DNA of 64,000 nt from Pseudoduganella ginsengisoli (lineage in GTDB: Bacteria; Pseudomonadota; Gammaproteobacteria; Burkholderiales; Burkholderiaceae_D), in NCBI RefSeq assembly GCF_009720865.1, contig NZ_WNLA01000003.1, forward strand, positions 346,376 through 410,375, written 5' to 3'. A program made the translations under genes and the position numbers. The notes under the pieces were generated by a model. It did not search any database. It was not told the DNA's origin and saw only the letters and a list, made by a program, of their open reading frames with translations. Below are positions 17,457 through 26,643 of the stretch, one piece after another (the first letter of the stretch is position 1; each line of letters opens with the position of its first letter).

Positions 17457-19061
17457 GACGTCGATGCCATTGGCCAGTTCCGGCTTCAGGTTCGGGTTGC
17501 CGCTGCTGTCCGGTGAGAAGCGCGTATTGATGTCGGCTTCATAGCGGCGCGCAGTCAACTGGCTCGTGTTGGGCGCCTTGAACGTGCGCGTCAGCGCCAT
17601 GCGCAGCTGGCGGCCACTGTCGCCGGGGAATTTGTACAGCGTTTGCGCCACGGGGCTCAGCACGTGGTTGCGTGACTGCGTCTCGGCCAGGCTGGTACCG
17701 GAACTATCGGTGCGGATGCCTTCCCAGCGCGCACCCAGATACACGGACCATTGTTTGGTGACATTCCATTCATCCTGCGCGTACGCGGCCAGCTTGACGA
17801 CTTGGGGGTCGAAGTATTCGCGGATGGTTTGCGGCAGCGCACCCGTCAGCGTTTCCACGCGCACGGTGCTATCCCGGCTCTGGTTGCTGGTGACTTCCCA
17901 GCCGCTGGCCATCGCATGGCCGTCAAACAGCGTGCGCGTGTATTTGCCGGTGCTGCTGTAATTGGTATAGCGGCTGACAGTATCGCTGTCGCGCACGTAG
18001 TGGATGGCGTTGCCAGCCGTTGCCGACTGCTGGCCGTTGCCGCTGGCGGCCCGCCCGCCGGATACAGACAATTTCGCATCAAGCTTGCCGCCGCCCAGCT
18101 TGGCGACCCAGTTCACGTCGCCGCCAAAGAATGCAGAATGACCGTCGAGCTCACCGTTCCGGTTCACGTACTCGGGAGCGCCAAACGAGCCACTGCGCAC
18201 ATCAACGGTGTTGCGCCAATCGTTGCTGGTTTTGGCTGCCTGGACAAAGCCGTTGACATTGAACTGTCCTTCATCCGGCAATTTCCAGTTCAGGCGTGGC
18301 TGCATGCCCAGCATGGTGGAACGGTAGTGCGACACGCCACTCGTCTGCCGCCAGTTCACCACGTCGCCCTGCGGTGTAAAAAACCGGTTTTCGGACCAAT
18401 TGGGCCCGCTGCCCCGGTTATGTCCCAGCATGGCGTTCAGGTAGTACGACAGGTCGTCGACGCGGTCCGCCAGCGTTCCCATCAAGAACAGATTCGTGTT
18501 TTCATCGGAGCGTCCGCTGCTGAAGCGCACATCGCGCTGCGGCTTGGCAACGATTTTCTTCAACACGATATTGATGGTGCCCGCCACGGCCTGCATTGAA
18601 TGCTCGGCCGTGGCGGCGCGGATCACTTCAATCTTTTCAATCTGGTCGGGCGCCAGTGCATCCATGGAAAAGCCTGGCGGCGGGCGCTCGCCATTGACGA
18701 GGATTTGCGTGTAGCCACTGCCCAGGCCGCGCATGCGGATGCTGTTGCCGATCACCGTTACGCCGGGCGCGCGCTTCAACACGTCGAACACATTGTTGTC
18801 GCCGTACTTGATGATTTCTTCGTGGCTGAGGACGGTCTTGCCGGCCGTGTCGTCGCGGCGCGGGTCGTAGGCTTGCGTATTGCCCTTTACTTCCACGCGC
18901 TGGATGGTTTTATCACTGGTGACAGTGGTGCTCGTAGACGCTTTGGCGGGCGCAGCGCTTTCCGTACTGCCAGCGTTACTGTCCGCGTCATCCGCCAGCG
19001 CAGTGGGGCCTGCCATGAGCAGGGTGATCGCCAGCGCGATGCGGGTTAGTGCAAATTTCAT
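16851..19061 (-). CDS. TonB-dependent outer-membrane receptor
   Basis: Outer-membrane beta-barrel importer driven by TonB, 736 residues. Signal peptide MKFALTRIALAITLLMAGPT, cleaved near ALA-DD. The plug domain contains VEVKGNTQAYDPRRDD, VLKRAPGVTVIG, IRMRGLGSGYTQILVNG and IEKIEVIRAATAEH. The barrel ends in a C-terminal Phe (NVEMKF), the normal outer-membrane signature. The start at 19061 has AAGGA 5 bp upstream. An ATG at 19091 adds 10 residues before the signal. Neighbouring pullulanase suggests maltodextrin uptake, but a siderophore ligand is equally possible from sequence. The last 606 bp are duplicated at 12034. Confidence 0.9.
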   Translation of the reverse strand: MKFALTRIALAITLLMAGPTALADDADSNAGSTESAAPAKASTSTTVTSDKTIQRVEVKGNTQAYDPRRDDTAGKTVLSHEEIIKYGDNNVFDVLKRAPGVTVIGNSIRMRGLGSGYTQILVNGERPPPGFSMDALAPDQIEKIEVIRAATAEHSMQAVAGTINIVLKKIVAKPQRDVRFSSGRSDENTNLFLMGTLADRVDDLSYYLNAMLGHNRGSGPNWSENRFFTPQGDVVNWRQTSGVSHYRSTMLGMQPRLNWKLPDEGQFNVNGFVQAAKTSNDWRNTVDVRSGSFGAPEYVNRNGELDGHSAFFGGDVNWVAKLGGGKLDAKLSVSGGRAASGNGQQSATAGNAIHYVRDSDTVSRYTNYSSTGKYTRTLFDGHAMASGWEVTSNQSRDSTVRVETLTGALPQTIREYFDPQVVKLAAYAQDEWNVTKQWSVYLGARWEGIRTDSSGTSLAETQSRNHVLSPVAQTLYKFPGDSGRQLRMALTRTFKAPNTSQLTARRYEADINTRFSPDSSGNPNLKPELANGIDVTYEHFWAPGAVFSVGTSQRNIRDYIRSRLIEDRPGHWLTMPLNDGSATVRTLDVEVKFPLKAFDKEALPFDFRFSANRNWSAVDTVPGPDNRLDQQIPLTVTLGADYREDKFSAGASLAYRGGGPVRISDEQFVRQYRRRDVEAYWLYKVHAGLQVRLSASNLLGDDNDSLSRYVDRSGTSETRSWSPGSARLGANVEMKF

Positions 19062-19185
19062 TGTTTCCTTGCGTGATTGCAAAATCTGCAATTATGCACA
19101 GGATTTTCCCAACTGCACTACTTCGGTAACACTTTGCAAGAAATAATCACCGGGTTGCGCAATTTCAATGTTGCCAAACACTGTC

Positions 19186-19240
19186 GGTGCCTGGCACCTT
19201 TCGCCAAGAAACGTTTCTTTTTCCTCTGGTGCCTGGCACC
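19186..19240. repeat. Two copies of GGTGCCTGGCACC around a palindrome
   Basis: The 13-bp self-complementary GGTGCCTGGCACC occurs at 19186-19198 and 19228-19240. Between them is the perfect 14-bp palindrome AAGAAACGTTTCTT (19206-19219). A third copy is at 58645. The two copies can pair with each other as well as fold singly. It lies between the topB 3' end and the receptor promoter. Confidence 0.8.
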
Positions 19241-19254
19241 GTTTGTAAAAGAAA

Positions 19255-19274
19255 AACGGGACCGAAGTCCCGTT
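19255..19274 (-). terminator. Rho-independent terminator of topB
   Basis: On the minus strand the stem AACGGGAC pairs with GTCCCGTT around a TTCG tetraloop, followed by TTTTTC. It starts 19 bp past the topB stop. Confidence 0.88.
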
Positions 19275-19293
19275 CTTGCGCTGCTGGAAGGTT

Positions 19294-21942
19294 TTATTTG
19301 GCCGCTGCCGCAGCCTTGCGGGCTGGCGCTTTTTTTGCGGCAGGCTTTGCAGCCGGCTTCGCAGCGGCGGCTTTTTTCGCTGCCGGCTTCTTGGCCGGTG
19401 CAGCCTCCGCGCCGCCATCGGCATCATTTGCCGCGCCGTCGTCAGCCGCCTTGCTCTTCGCACCCGGCTTGGCTTTACGCTCTTCGAACTCGAAGCTGAT
19501 CTTGCCATCCTTGCCTTTGACGAGGAAAGCCTTGAACGGACGGCGCGTACGCTGCGAAATAAAGCCCGGCAGCAAATCCGTCTTGCCTTCATTGAGCAGC
19601 TTGCTCATCTGCTCAGGCAAAATCTCTTGCTGCAAGATGATGCGGCTGGAACGGAAGTCGCACGCCTTCGGTTTCGCCACCGTATGCTCGCACACGTACG
19701 CCAGGCCCATTTCATACACGTTGCCCGTGCATTTCGGGCATGGGCCCACCGGCGTCTGGTTCGAGAAGTCGACGCCTTCGCCTTCTTCCCCCTCTTCCTC
19801 GTTCTGGCCGAAATCGAACTCCAGCTTGAAGTTCTTGATTTCTTCATCCTTCACGATACGCAGGATGGCGGCAAATGGACGGCCCATCTTCGAACGAAAG
19901 CCTTGCAGCGGGCCGATGGTGCGCTCGCGCAGCAATTCTTCCACTTCATTGATTTCAAACTGGCGGCTGCCCGGCGTCTTCGTCATCGAGAATTCGCACT
20001 TGGTGCACGCGAAGCGGCGGTAGTTTTCCTTGACGGTGCCGCCGCAATTCGGGCACGGCGCCTGCAACGTCGCATAGTCGCCAGGAATCGTGTCGTTGTC
20101 GTATTCCTTGGCGCGCTTGACGATAATTTGCGTCATTTGCGCAATTTCACGCATGAATTCTTCGCGCGAAATCTTGCCCTTTTCCATCTGCGACAGCTTG
20201 TATTCCCACTCGCCCGTCAATTCCGGCGCCGTCAATTCATCCACGCCCAGGCCGTGCAGCAACGTCATCAGCTGCGACGCTTTTGCAGTCGGCATCAAGT
20301 CGCGGCCTTCACGGATCAGGTATTTCTCCGTCAGCAGCCCTTCAATAATGGCCGCACGCGTGGCTGGCGTGCCCAAGCCTTTACCGGCCATCGCATCGCG
20401 CAATTCATCAGAATCCACCAGCTTGCCCGCGCCTTCCATGGCCGACAGCAAAGTCGCTTCGTTGTAGCGTGCAGGCGGTTTCGTCACGAGGCCGTTTGGC
20501 GTGACTTTCTCCGTGTGGACTTTCTCGCCCTTCTCCACCGCCACCAGGTTGCCGCCGCCTTCCTTGTCGTCGGTGGTGTCCTTGCCATAGATGGCCATCC
20601 AGCCCGGATTGGTCATCACCTTGCCTTCCGTCTTGAACTGGTGGCCCGCTACTTCCGTGTAGCGCGTGGTGACGAGGAATTCCGCCGCCGGGAAGAACAC
20701 GGCCATGAAACGGCGCGTCACGAGGTCGTACAGTTTCTGTTCCGGCTCCGACAAACCTTTCGGCACCGTGCCGGTCGGGATGATGGCAAAGTGGTCGGAA
20801 ATCTTCGTGTTGTCGAAGATGCGCTTGTTCGGCTTGACCCAACCCTTGGTCAGGATTTGCTTGGCAAACGTGTGGTAGTTATTGTTTTCACCCAGCACAC
20901 CCAGCACTTGCTTGGCCGTGTCCAGGTAGTCTTCCGGCAAGTGGCGCGAATCCGTACGCGGGTAAGTCAGCACTTTGTGCTTTTCATACAGCGCTTGCGC
21001 CAGGCCCAGCGTGTTCTTCGCCGAGAAACCGAAACGGCCGTTGGCTTCACGCTGCAAGCTGGTCAAATCAAACAGCGCAGGCGCCATCGACGTGGTCGGC
21101 TTCGACTCTTCCGTCACGATGCCAGGCTTGCCCTTGCACGCAACAACGATGCTTTCCGCCGCCGCCTTCGACCACAGGCGTTCCGCTTTCTTTTCCGGAT
21201 CCTGTTCGTCTTTCTTGAACTTGGTATCGAGCCAGCGGCCTTCATACACGCCGGCTGCGCAAATGAATTCAGCGCGCACTTCCCAGTAATCGCGCGGCAC
21301 GAACTTTTTGATTTTCTCTTCGCGCTCGACCACGATCGACAAGGTCGGCGTCTGCACGCGGCCCACGGTGGTCAGGTAAAAGCCGCCTTCTTTCGAGTTG
21401 AAGGCCGTCATTGCACGGGTACCGTTAATACCGATCAGCCAGTCCGCTTCCGAACGGCAGCGCGCGGCATCGGCCAGCGGCAGCATTTCTTCATCGCTGC
21501 GCAGGCGCGAAAAACCTTCGCGGATCGCGGCCGGCGTCATCGATTGCAGCCACAAGCGCTTGATTGGCTGCTTGGCTTTCGCATTTTGCGCAATCAAACG
21601 GAAAATCAATTCCCCTTCGCGGCCCGCGTCGCATGCGTTAATCAGGGCCGTGACATCTTTACGCTTGATCAGCTTGTTCAACACCTTCAGGCGTGATTCC
21701 GTCTTGGCGATGGGGTTCAGCGCAAAGTACGGTGGAATCATCGGCAAGTGCGTGAAGCTCCATTTGCCGCGCTTGACGTCATACTCCTCGGGCACGGCAA
21801 TTTCCAGCAAGTGGCCGACTGCGGACGACAGCACATACTCGTCCGATTCAAAGTACTCATCGTGCTTGGTAAAGCCGCCCAGCGACTTCGCGATATCGTT
21901 CGCGACAGATGGCTTCTCGGCGATGATGAGGGTTTTGCTCAT
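19294..21942 (-). CDS. topB: DNA topoisomerase III
   Basis: Type IA topoisomerase of 882 residues. The Toprim domain starts SKTLIIAEKPSVANDIAKSL, with acidic residues in CDAGREGELIFR. The active-site Tyr is Y327 in LTYPRTDSRHLPEDY. The C-terminal part has Cys4-type fingers (CPNCGGTV, CTKCEF, CPKCTGNVYE), and the protein ends in an Ala/Lys/Pro-rich basic tail (KKPAAKKAAAAKPAAKP) of about 70 residues, longer than in E. coli TopB, which could hold DNA. Minus-strand cluster LysM-dprA-smg-topB. It is followed by a terminator. Confidence 0.96.
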   Translation of the reverse strand: MSKTLIIAEKPSVANDIAKSLGGFTKHDEYFESDEYVLSSAVGHLLEIAVPEEYDVKRGKWSFTHLPMIPPYFALNPIAKTESRLKVLNKLIKRKDVTALINACDAGREGELIFRLIAQNAKAKQPIKRLWLQSMTPAAIREGFSRLRSDEEMLPLADAARCRSEADWLIGINGTRAMTAFNSKEGGFYLTTVGRVQTPTLSIVVEREEKIKKFVPRDYWEVRAEFICAAGVYEGRWLDTKFKKDEQDPEKKAERLWSKAAAESIVVACKGKPGIVTEESKPTTSMAPALFDLTSLQREANGRFGFSAKNTLGLAQALYEKHKVLTYPRTDSRHLPEDYLDTAKQVLGVLGENNNYHTFAKQILTKGWVKPNKRIFDNTKISDHFAIIPTGTVPKGLSEPEQKLYDLVTRRFMAVFFPAAEFLVTTRYTEVAGHQFKTEGKVMTNPGWMAIYGKDTTDDKEGGGNLVAVEKGEKVHTEKVTPNGLVTKPPARYNEATLLSAMEGAGKLVDSDELRDAMAGKGLGTPATRAAIIEGLLTEKYLIREGRDLMPTAKASQLMTLLHGLGVDELTAPELTGEWEYKLSQMEKGKISREEFMREIAQMTQIIVKRAKEYDNDTIPGDYATLQAPCPNCGGTVKENYRRFACTKCEFSMTKTPGSRQFEINEVEELLRERTIGPLQGFRSKMGRPFAAILRIVKDEEIKNFKLEFDFGQNEEEGEEGEGVDFSNQTPVGPCPKCTGNVYEMGLAYVCEHTVAKPKACDFRSSRIILQQEILPEQMSKLLNEGKTDLLPGFISQRTRRPFKAFLVKGKDGKISFEFEERKAKPGAKSKAADDGAANDADGGAEAAPAKKPAAKKAAAAKPAAKPAAKKAPARKAAAAAK

Positions 21943-22022
21943 AGTGTTGAATTCTCTTTTTATAGTGGCGGCACGGCACGCTGCGATGACATCCAGCGGT
22001 GTGTAATACGTGGGTAAGCGTG

Positions 22023-22487
22023 TCAGTGCAACAGGCGCGGCAACTGGTCTTCATCCGAACCGAACAGATCGTCGAACATCAGCGCATCCGGCTCCTTGCC
22101 CTGGCTCCATAACACGAGCAAGACAATGATCTTCAGTTTGCCCAAGGACACAGGGACTTCGTTCAGAGCCAGCGCGCGCTCAATGACGATTTCACGCTGC
22201 AATGGGGACAGCACTTGCGCGCTTTCCAAAAACTGGATGAAGCCGATCGCTTGTGTGCCCAACGCATCCCTTTCCTCTTCCACATAATAGCGGATGCCAG
22301 TGGAAGCAGCCGTCGACGCTTGTTCAGCGCCGGCCATTGCATTCAAGTCTGTCAGCCAGACCAGCGCTTCGGAAATCTCTCCGTCGTCGAACCCGACAGC
22401 CGACAGTTTCCGCGCCAGCGCGGCCGGCTCAGGGCACGCGTCGGGACGGTAATAAGTCTCGTAGAGATAAACCAGGATGTCGAACAT
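22023..22487 (-). CDS. smg: Smg / DUF494 family protein
   Basis: 154 residues beginning [20 protein letters not shown], the signature of the Smg (DUF494) family, with [20 protein letters not shown] and [21 protein letters not shown] shown here only up to its core VPVSLGKLK. Smg genes are conserved next to dprA and topoisomerase genes in beta- and gammaproteobacteria. The molecular function is unknown. It lies 61 bp after dprA and 80 bp before topB on the same strand. Confidence 0.92.
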   Translation of the reverse strand: MFDILVYLYETYYRPDACPEPAALARKLSAVGFDDGEISEALVWLTDLNAMAGAEQASTAASTGIRYYVEEERDALGTQAIGFIQFLESAQVLSPLQREIVIERALALNEVPVSLGKLKIIVLLVLWSQGKEPDALMFDDLFGSDEDQLPRLLH

Positions 22488-22548
22488 GGCGCTACTCTAA
22501 CAGTTAAGATCGGCGAAACACAAGTCCCGCACTTTAATAGCGAAGGGC

Positions 22549-23709
22549 TCAGTTTTGCAACCTTTGATAGATTCCACCCGGCAATCTCTCGACCAATCCC
22601 GCCAATTCCAGCGCCAATAAATGGCCTTGCGTATCGGGCAGTGGCAAGCCTGAACGGTACGCCAGCGCCTCGGCGGAGCCCGGATCGTGGCCAATCGCCA
22701 CCAGTAGTTTCGCCAGCTCGCCCTGCACGGCGGCCGTGCGCTGGACCTTGTGCGGCGCCCCATTGCAGGCCGTGCCAGGCTGCACGACTTCGAGCACATG
22801 GGCAACAGATTCCACCAGGATAGCGCCGTTGCGCAGCAGTTCATGGCAGCCACGCGCCAGCGGTGAATGGATGGAGCCGGGGATGGCCATCACGTCGCGG
22901 CCCTGCTGCCCCGCCAGCCGGGCAGTGATCAGCGAGCCAGACTGTTCAGCAGCTTCGACGACCAGCACGCCCAGCGACAAGCCGCTGAGGATGCGGTTGC
23001 GCTTGGGGAAGTGTTCGGGCCGTGGTGGCGTTCCCAATGGATATTCACTGACGATGCAGCCCTGCTCTGCAATTTGCCGCCGCAATGCCAGGTTGCGCAT
23101 CGGATACGTCACGTCGATGCCCGCCCCGATGACTGCCACGGTGGAACTCAGCGCGCCGCGGTGCGCGGCCGCATCGATCCCCAGCGCCAGCCCGGACACG
23201 ACAACCAGCCCCGCTTCCGACAAGCCCCGCGCAAACTGTTCAGCATGCGCCATGCCTTGTGCGCTGGCTTTGCGCGCCCCCACGACACCGACCGCCGGCC
23301 GGCTGAGCAGCGAGCGGTCCCCCTCTATATATAGAAGCACTGGCGGATCGACAATTTCCTTCAACAACGCCGGGTAATCGTCATCGCCGGCCGCGAGCAG
23401 GCTGTGGCCCGGCTGCGCGGCCCAGCCCATGGCCCGGTCCGCCATGCGCGCAATCTGATCGAGCCAAGGGCGCGGAGGTTCCCGTAGCGCGCGCACGGCA
23501 GCATCGGTGCGGCAGCCCGGCACCTCGTTCAGCCACTCAGCCAATTGTTGAGGATCCGCCGCAAAAATTTTGGCAGGGTCTGCCTCATTATCGAGCAGCA
23601 CTTTGGCGGCAACGGGTCCGACGTGCGGCGTTTCCGCCAGGCGCAACCAGGCAGCAGCATCGCGCTGGCGGCCAGGCACTGCATCGACAGGGGCATCCGT
23701 GGCTTGCAC
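22549..23709 (-). CDS. dprA: DNA processing protein DprA
   Basis: Loads RecA onto incoming single-stranded DNA during natural transformation. The Rossmann-like DprA domain is clear: VGVVGARKASAQGMAHAEQF, VSGLALGIDAAAHRGAL, VAVIGAGIDVTYP, and the segment FPKRNRILSGLS with VVEAAEQSGSLITA. A C-terminal winged-helix-like DprA_WH region ends in LALELAGLVERLPGGIYQRL. The start codon is GTG at 23709, 8 bp after the LysM gene's stop, so the two are probably cotranscribed. At 386 residues it is normal for the family. Confidence 0.95.
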   Translation of the reverse strand: MQATDAPVDAVPGRQRDAAAWLRLAETPHVGPVAAKVLLDNEADPAKIFAADPQQLAEWLNEVPGCRTDAAVRALREPPRPWLDQIARMADRAMGWAAQPGHSLLAAGDDDYPALLKEIVDPPVLLYIEGDRSLLSRPAVGVVGARKASAQGMAHAEQFARGLSEAGLVVVSGLALGIDAAAHRGALSSTVAVIGAGIDVTYPMRNLALRRQIAEQGCIVSEYPLGTPPRPEHFPKRNRILSGLSLGVLVVEAAEQSGSLITARLAGQQGRDVMAIPGSIHSPLARGCHELLRNGAILVESVAHVLEVVQPGTACNGAPHKVQRTAAVQGELAKLLVAIGHDPGSAEALAYRSGLPLPDTQGHLLALELAGLVERLPGGIYQRLQN

Positions 23710-23717
23710 GGCGTCGG

Positions 23718-24824
23718 TTACTCCGGCGATGTGGCGACGTCGCCTACCTCGACAGGTTCGGTCACCTGCATGATCAAGCCATACGAAATATGCTTGAACA
23801 CGCGGAAGATAAACAAGCTGCCCACTTGTTCATCCGGCAGCTTGACCTTGGGGTCGCCCATGTTGTGCCAGCCTTTGCTGGCGCCTGGATCGGTGACGAC
23901 CTTCCCCCGATGGTACAGCTGCAGCACGGAGCCGACATCGAGTCCGTCAACCTTGCCCCGGTTGACGGAAACCACCTGGTTCTGCCCAGCGTGCGTGACG
24001 CCGCCATAAATTGCCACCACGTTCGCGTCGACTTTGCGTTCCGGCGGATGCGGCACGAAGTGGTTCATGGGCGTGGGCGGCATTTGCATCAGCAAATCCC
24101 CTTTGCCCATTTCTTCTTTCGCCGTGGCCACGACAAAGGTATGCACGTCGGTGCCAGCCGCAGCCGGCTGCACGAGTTTCAACGTGCCCAGGTAAAACGC
24201 TTCCTGGCCGATCACGGCCTTGGTAATCGGGTCTTGCAGCGGTTTGCCGGGACGGAAGACCTGGAACGACGTGCCATCCTTGAGGTCGCCCCGCACATAC
24301 GCTTTTTCATCCTTGCCCAGGAACATGTGCCCCTCTTGCGCGGCAACGATGCGGGGCGCATTCTTCAATTCATCATTTTCAATGATCAGCGGCTGCGACA
24401 GGAATGGTTCAATGACGCCATTGGGTATGGATTTGACGGCATCCTTGCCCAGCCCCTCCATGCGCAATTGCGGTTGTATGCGCAAGTCGGACGGATCGCC
24501 GGCGCCGCCGGCGCCATTCGCGCCAATCGGCGTCCCCAGCCGCAAGCGGCCTGCCGCGCGGTCAAAGTAAACGATTTGTCCCGGATAAATCCAGTGGGGG
24601 TTCTTGATTTCCTCTTTATTCATGCCCCACACTTGTGGCCAGCACCAGGGCTTTTCGAGGAAACGGCCGGAAATGTCCCATAAGGTGTCGCCCTTGACCA
24701 CCACGTGCTGGTCCGGCGCATTGGGACGGAAATCGCACTGCATGGCTTGCGCCCCGGAAGCCACGGCACTGGAAATCAGGCAGGCAATCGTCAGGCGTGC
24801 ACCGACTGTGCTAAAATTTTTCAT
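23718..24824 (-). CDS. LysM-domain cell-envelope protein
   Basis: Exported protein with one N-terminal LysM domain. Signal peptide MKNFSTVGARLTIACLISSA, cleaved near AQA-MQ. LysM spans about residues 38-90 (HVVVKGDTLWDISGRFLEKP and NPHWIYPGQIVYF). The remaining 270 residues have no motif I recognise, although LysM proteins of this type are regularly found upstream of dprA in Betaproteobacteria. The start at 24824 has AAAGG upstream. An open frame to 24893 adds 23 residues. It diverges from def. Confidence 0.88.
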   Translation of the reverse strand: MKNFSTVGARLTIACLISSAVASGAQAMQCDFRPNAPDQHVVVKGDTLWDISGRFLEKPWCWPQVWGMNKEEIKNPHWIYPGQIVYFDRAAGRLRLGTPIGANGAGGAGDPSDLRIQPQLRMEGLGKDAVKSIPNGVIEPFLSQPLIIENDELKNAPRIVAAQEGHMFLGKDEKAYVRGDLKDGTSFQVFRPGKPLQDPITKAVIGQEAFYLGTLKLVQPAAAGTDVHTFVVATAKEEMGKGDLLMQMPPTPMNHFVPHPPERKVDANVVAIYGGVTHAGQNQVVSVNRGKVDGLDVGSVLQLYHRGKVVTDPGASKGWHNMGDPKVKLPDEQVGSLFIFRVFKHISYGLIMQVTEPVEVGDVATSPE

Positions 24825-24982
24825 TGATAACGGCCTTTCCCACCAAAGGCTTTGGCGCAGTAAATTGCCACAGTGAATCATATTTCTGCCCATAATACCC
24901 TGAACTCGCGAGAAACAGTCACACGGCGCACGTGCTGCGTTGCTGGCTGGCCTTATCGTATTTTTAAGTCTCTGACGCCCGC

Positions 24983-25516
24983 ATGTCCAAACTGAATATC
25001 CTCCGCTACCCTGATCCGCGCCTGCACAAAGTTGCCAAGCCAGTCACCGTTTTTGATGCCCGCCTGGCCAAACTGGTCGAAGACATGGCTGAAACCATGT
25101 ACGACGCACCAGGCGTCGGCCTGGCAGCCACCCAGGTGGACGTACATGAGCGCCTGATGATTATCGACGTCACGGAAGACAAGACCGGCTTGAAAGCCTA
25201 CGTCAATCCGGAAATCATCTGGGCCAGCGAAGACAAGCAAGTCTACGATGAAGGCTGCCTGTCCGTGCCTGGCATTTATGACGGCGTCGAGCGCCCTTCG
25301 CGCGTCAAAGTGCGCGCCCAGGACGTCAAAGGCGAAACTTTTGAAGTAGAAGCGGATGGTTTGCTGGCCGTGTGCATCCAGCACGAAATGGACCATTTGA
25401 TGGGCAAAGTGTTCGTGGAATACTTGTCGCCCTTGAAGCGCAACCGCATCAAGACCAAAATGATCAAGGAAGAGCGGGAAATCGCGCGCCACCAGGCCCG
25501 CCCGCACCGCCGCTGA
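24983..25516 (+). CDS. def: Peptide deformylase
   Basis: Removes the N-terminal formyl group from new proteins. All three family motifs are present: [17 protein letters not shown] with metal ligand C92, and QHEMDHLMG with ligands H134 and H138 and catalytic E135. At 177 residues it has normal length, with a basic tail ([11 protein letters not shown]). It is followed by fmt, which makes the formyl-methionyl-tRNA whose formyl group this enzyme removes. The gap to fmt holds a repeat element. Confidence 0.96.
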   Translation: MSKLNILRYPDPRLHKVAKPVTVFDARLAKLVEDMAETMYDAPGVGLAATQVDVHERLMIIDVTEDKTGLKAYVNPEIIWASEDKQVYDEGCLSVPGIYDGVERPSRVKVRAQDVKGETFEVEADGLLAVCIQHEMDHLMGKVFVEYLSPLKRNRIKTKMIKEEREIARHQARPHRR

Positions 25517-25533
25517 TCCCAGCCTTGAGTTCC

Positions 25534-25640
25534 GTAGGGCGGATTAGCGGGCAACGCCCGCGTAATCCGCCATTCCATGCGCCGCCGGTGCACCTGGCGG
25601 ATTACGGGGGACGCCGAGTCCTGGCGCTAATCTGCCCTAC
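25534..25640. repeat. 107-bp inverted-repeat element between def and fmt
   Basis: Ends GTAGGGCGGATTAGCG (25534-25549) and CGCTAATCTGCCCTAC (25625-25640) are inverted repeats with one mismatch. A second inverted pair lies inside (GCGTAATCCGCC near 25560 and GGCGGATTACGG near 25596). It has no coding capacity. The form is that of a small palindromic mobile repeat of the REP/MITE kind, a class common between genes in proteobacteria. Confidence 0.8.
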
Positions 25641-25672
25641 ATGAATTGGCGCCGCACAAAGAGGAAAAAATA

Positions 25673-26629
25673 ATGAAAATCGTCTTCGCCGGCACGCCAG
25701 AATTCGCGGCAGTCGCATTGCAAGCCCTGCATGAAGCAGGCTTTACCATCCCCCTGGTATTGACCCAGCCCGACCGCCCGGCCGGACGCGGCATGCATTT
25801 GCAGCCGTCCGCCGTCAAACAATACGCGGTCGCCCACAACCTCCCCGTTGCCCAGCCACTGTCGCTGCGCATGGACAGCAAAGACCCGCAGCGCGCTGCC
25901 GAAGCCAAAGAAGCGCACGAGCGCCTGCTGGCCACGGATTACGACGCCATGGTGGTGGCCGCTTACGGCTTGATCCTGCCGCGCAGCACGCTCGACATCA
26001 AACCGTGCATCAATATCCACGGCTCGCTGCTGCCGCGCTGGCGCGGCGCCGCGCCAATCCACCGCGCAATTGAAGCGGGCGATGCGGAAACCGGCGTCAC
26101 CATCATGCAAATGGAAGAAGGGCTCGATACGGGCCCGATGCTGTTGATGGAACGCTTGCCGATCGGCCCGCACGACACCACCGGCATCTTGCACGACAAG
26201 CTGGCCGCCATGGGCGCCGCCATGTGCGTGAAAGTCATGCGCAAGATGGAACTAGGCGTGGTGGAAGCCGTGCCGCAGCCGGAAGCTGGCGTCACGTATG
26301 CAGCCAAGATCAGCAAGGATGAAGCGACGCTGGACTTCACGGCGTCCGCCCGGGAAATCGGCCGCAAGATCCGCGCGTTCAATCCCTTCCCCGGCGCGCA
26401 TGGTTCCGTCAATGGCGTCACCATTAAATTGTGGAATGCGGAAGTGCTGGACGCGGACAGTTCCGCTGCACCCGGCCAGGTATTGGCAGCTGACGCACAG
26501 CATGGCATCGTGGTCGCGTGCGGCTCCGGCTCGCTGCGCCTGACGGAATTGCAAAAGCCGGGCGGCAAGCGCTTGCCAGCCGCCGAGTTCATCAAAGGCT
26601 TCCCGCTCGACGGCCTGCGCTTCGCGTGA
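25673..26629 (+). CDS. fmt: Methionyl-tRNA formyltransferase
   Basis: Formylates Met-tRNA for translation initiation. Hallmarks: [19 protein letters not shown] at the start, [12 protein letters not shown], and the catalytic block [20 protein letters not shown] followed by [19 protein letters not shown]. The C-terminal domain carries [16 protein letters not shown]. At 318 residues it has normal length. The start at 25673 was chosen because an in-frame ATG at 25646 would begin inside the leader. The last bases overlap the possible GTG start of the LysR gene. Confidence 0.96.
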   Translation: MKIVFAGTPEFAAVALQALHEAGFTIPLVLTQPDRPAGRGMHLQPSAVKQYAVAHNLPVAQPLSLRMDSKDPQRAAEAKEAHERLLATDYDAMVVAAYGLILPRSTLDIKPCINIHGSLLPRWRGAAPIHRAIEAGDAETGVTIMQMEEGLDTGPMLLMERLPIGPHDTTGILHDKLAAMGAAMCVKVMRKMELGVVEAVPQPEAGVTYAAKISKDEATLDFTASAREIGRKIRAFNPFPGAHGSVNGVTIKLWNAEVLDADSSAAPGQVLAADAQHGIVVACGSGSLRLTELQKPGGKRLPAAEFIKGFPLDGLRFA

Positions 26630-26643
26630 GCGACACCACGCGG

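Noticed and set aside
19276..21696. 806-codon plus-strand open frame across topB
   Set aside because: Antisense of topB with no recognisable domain.
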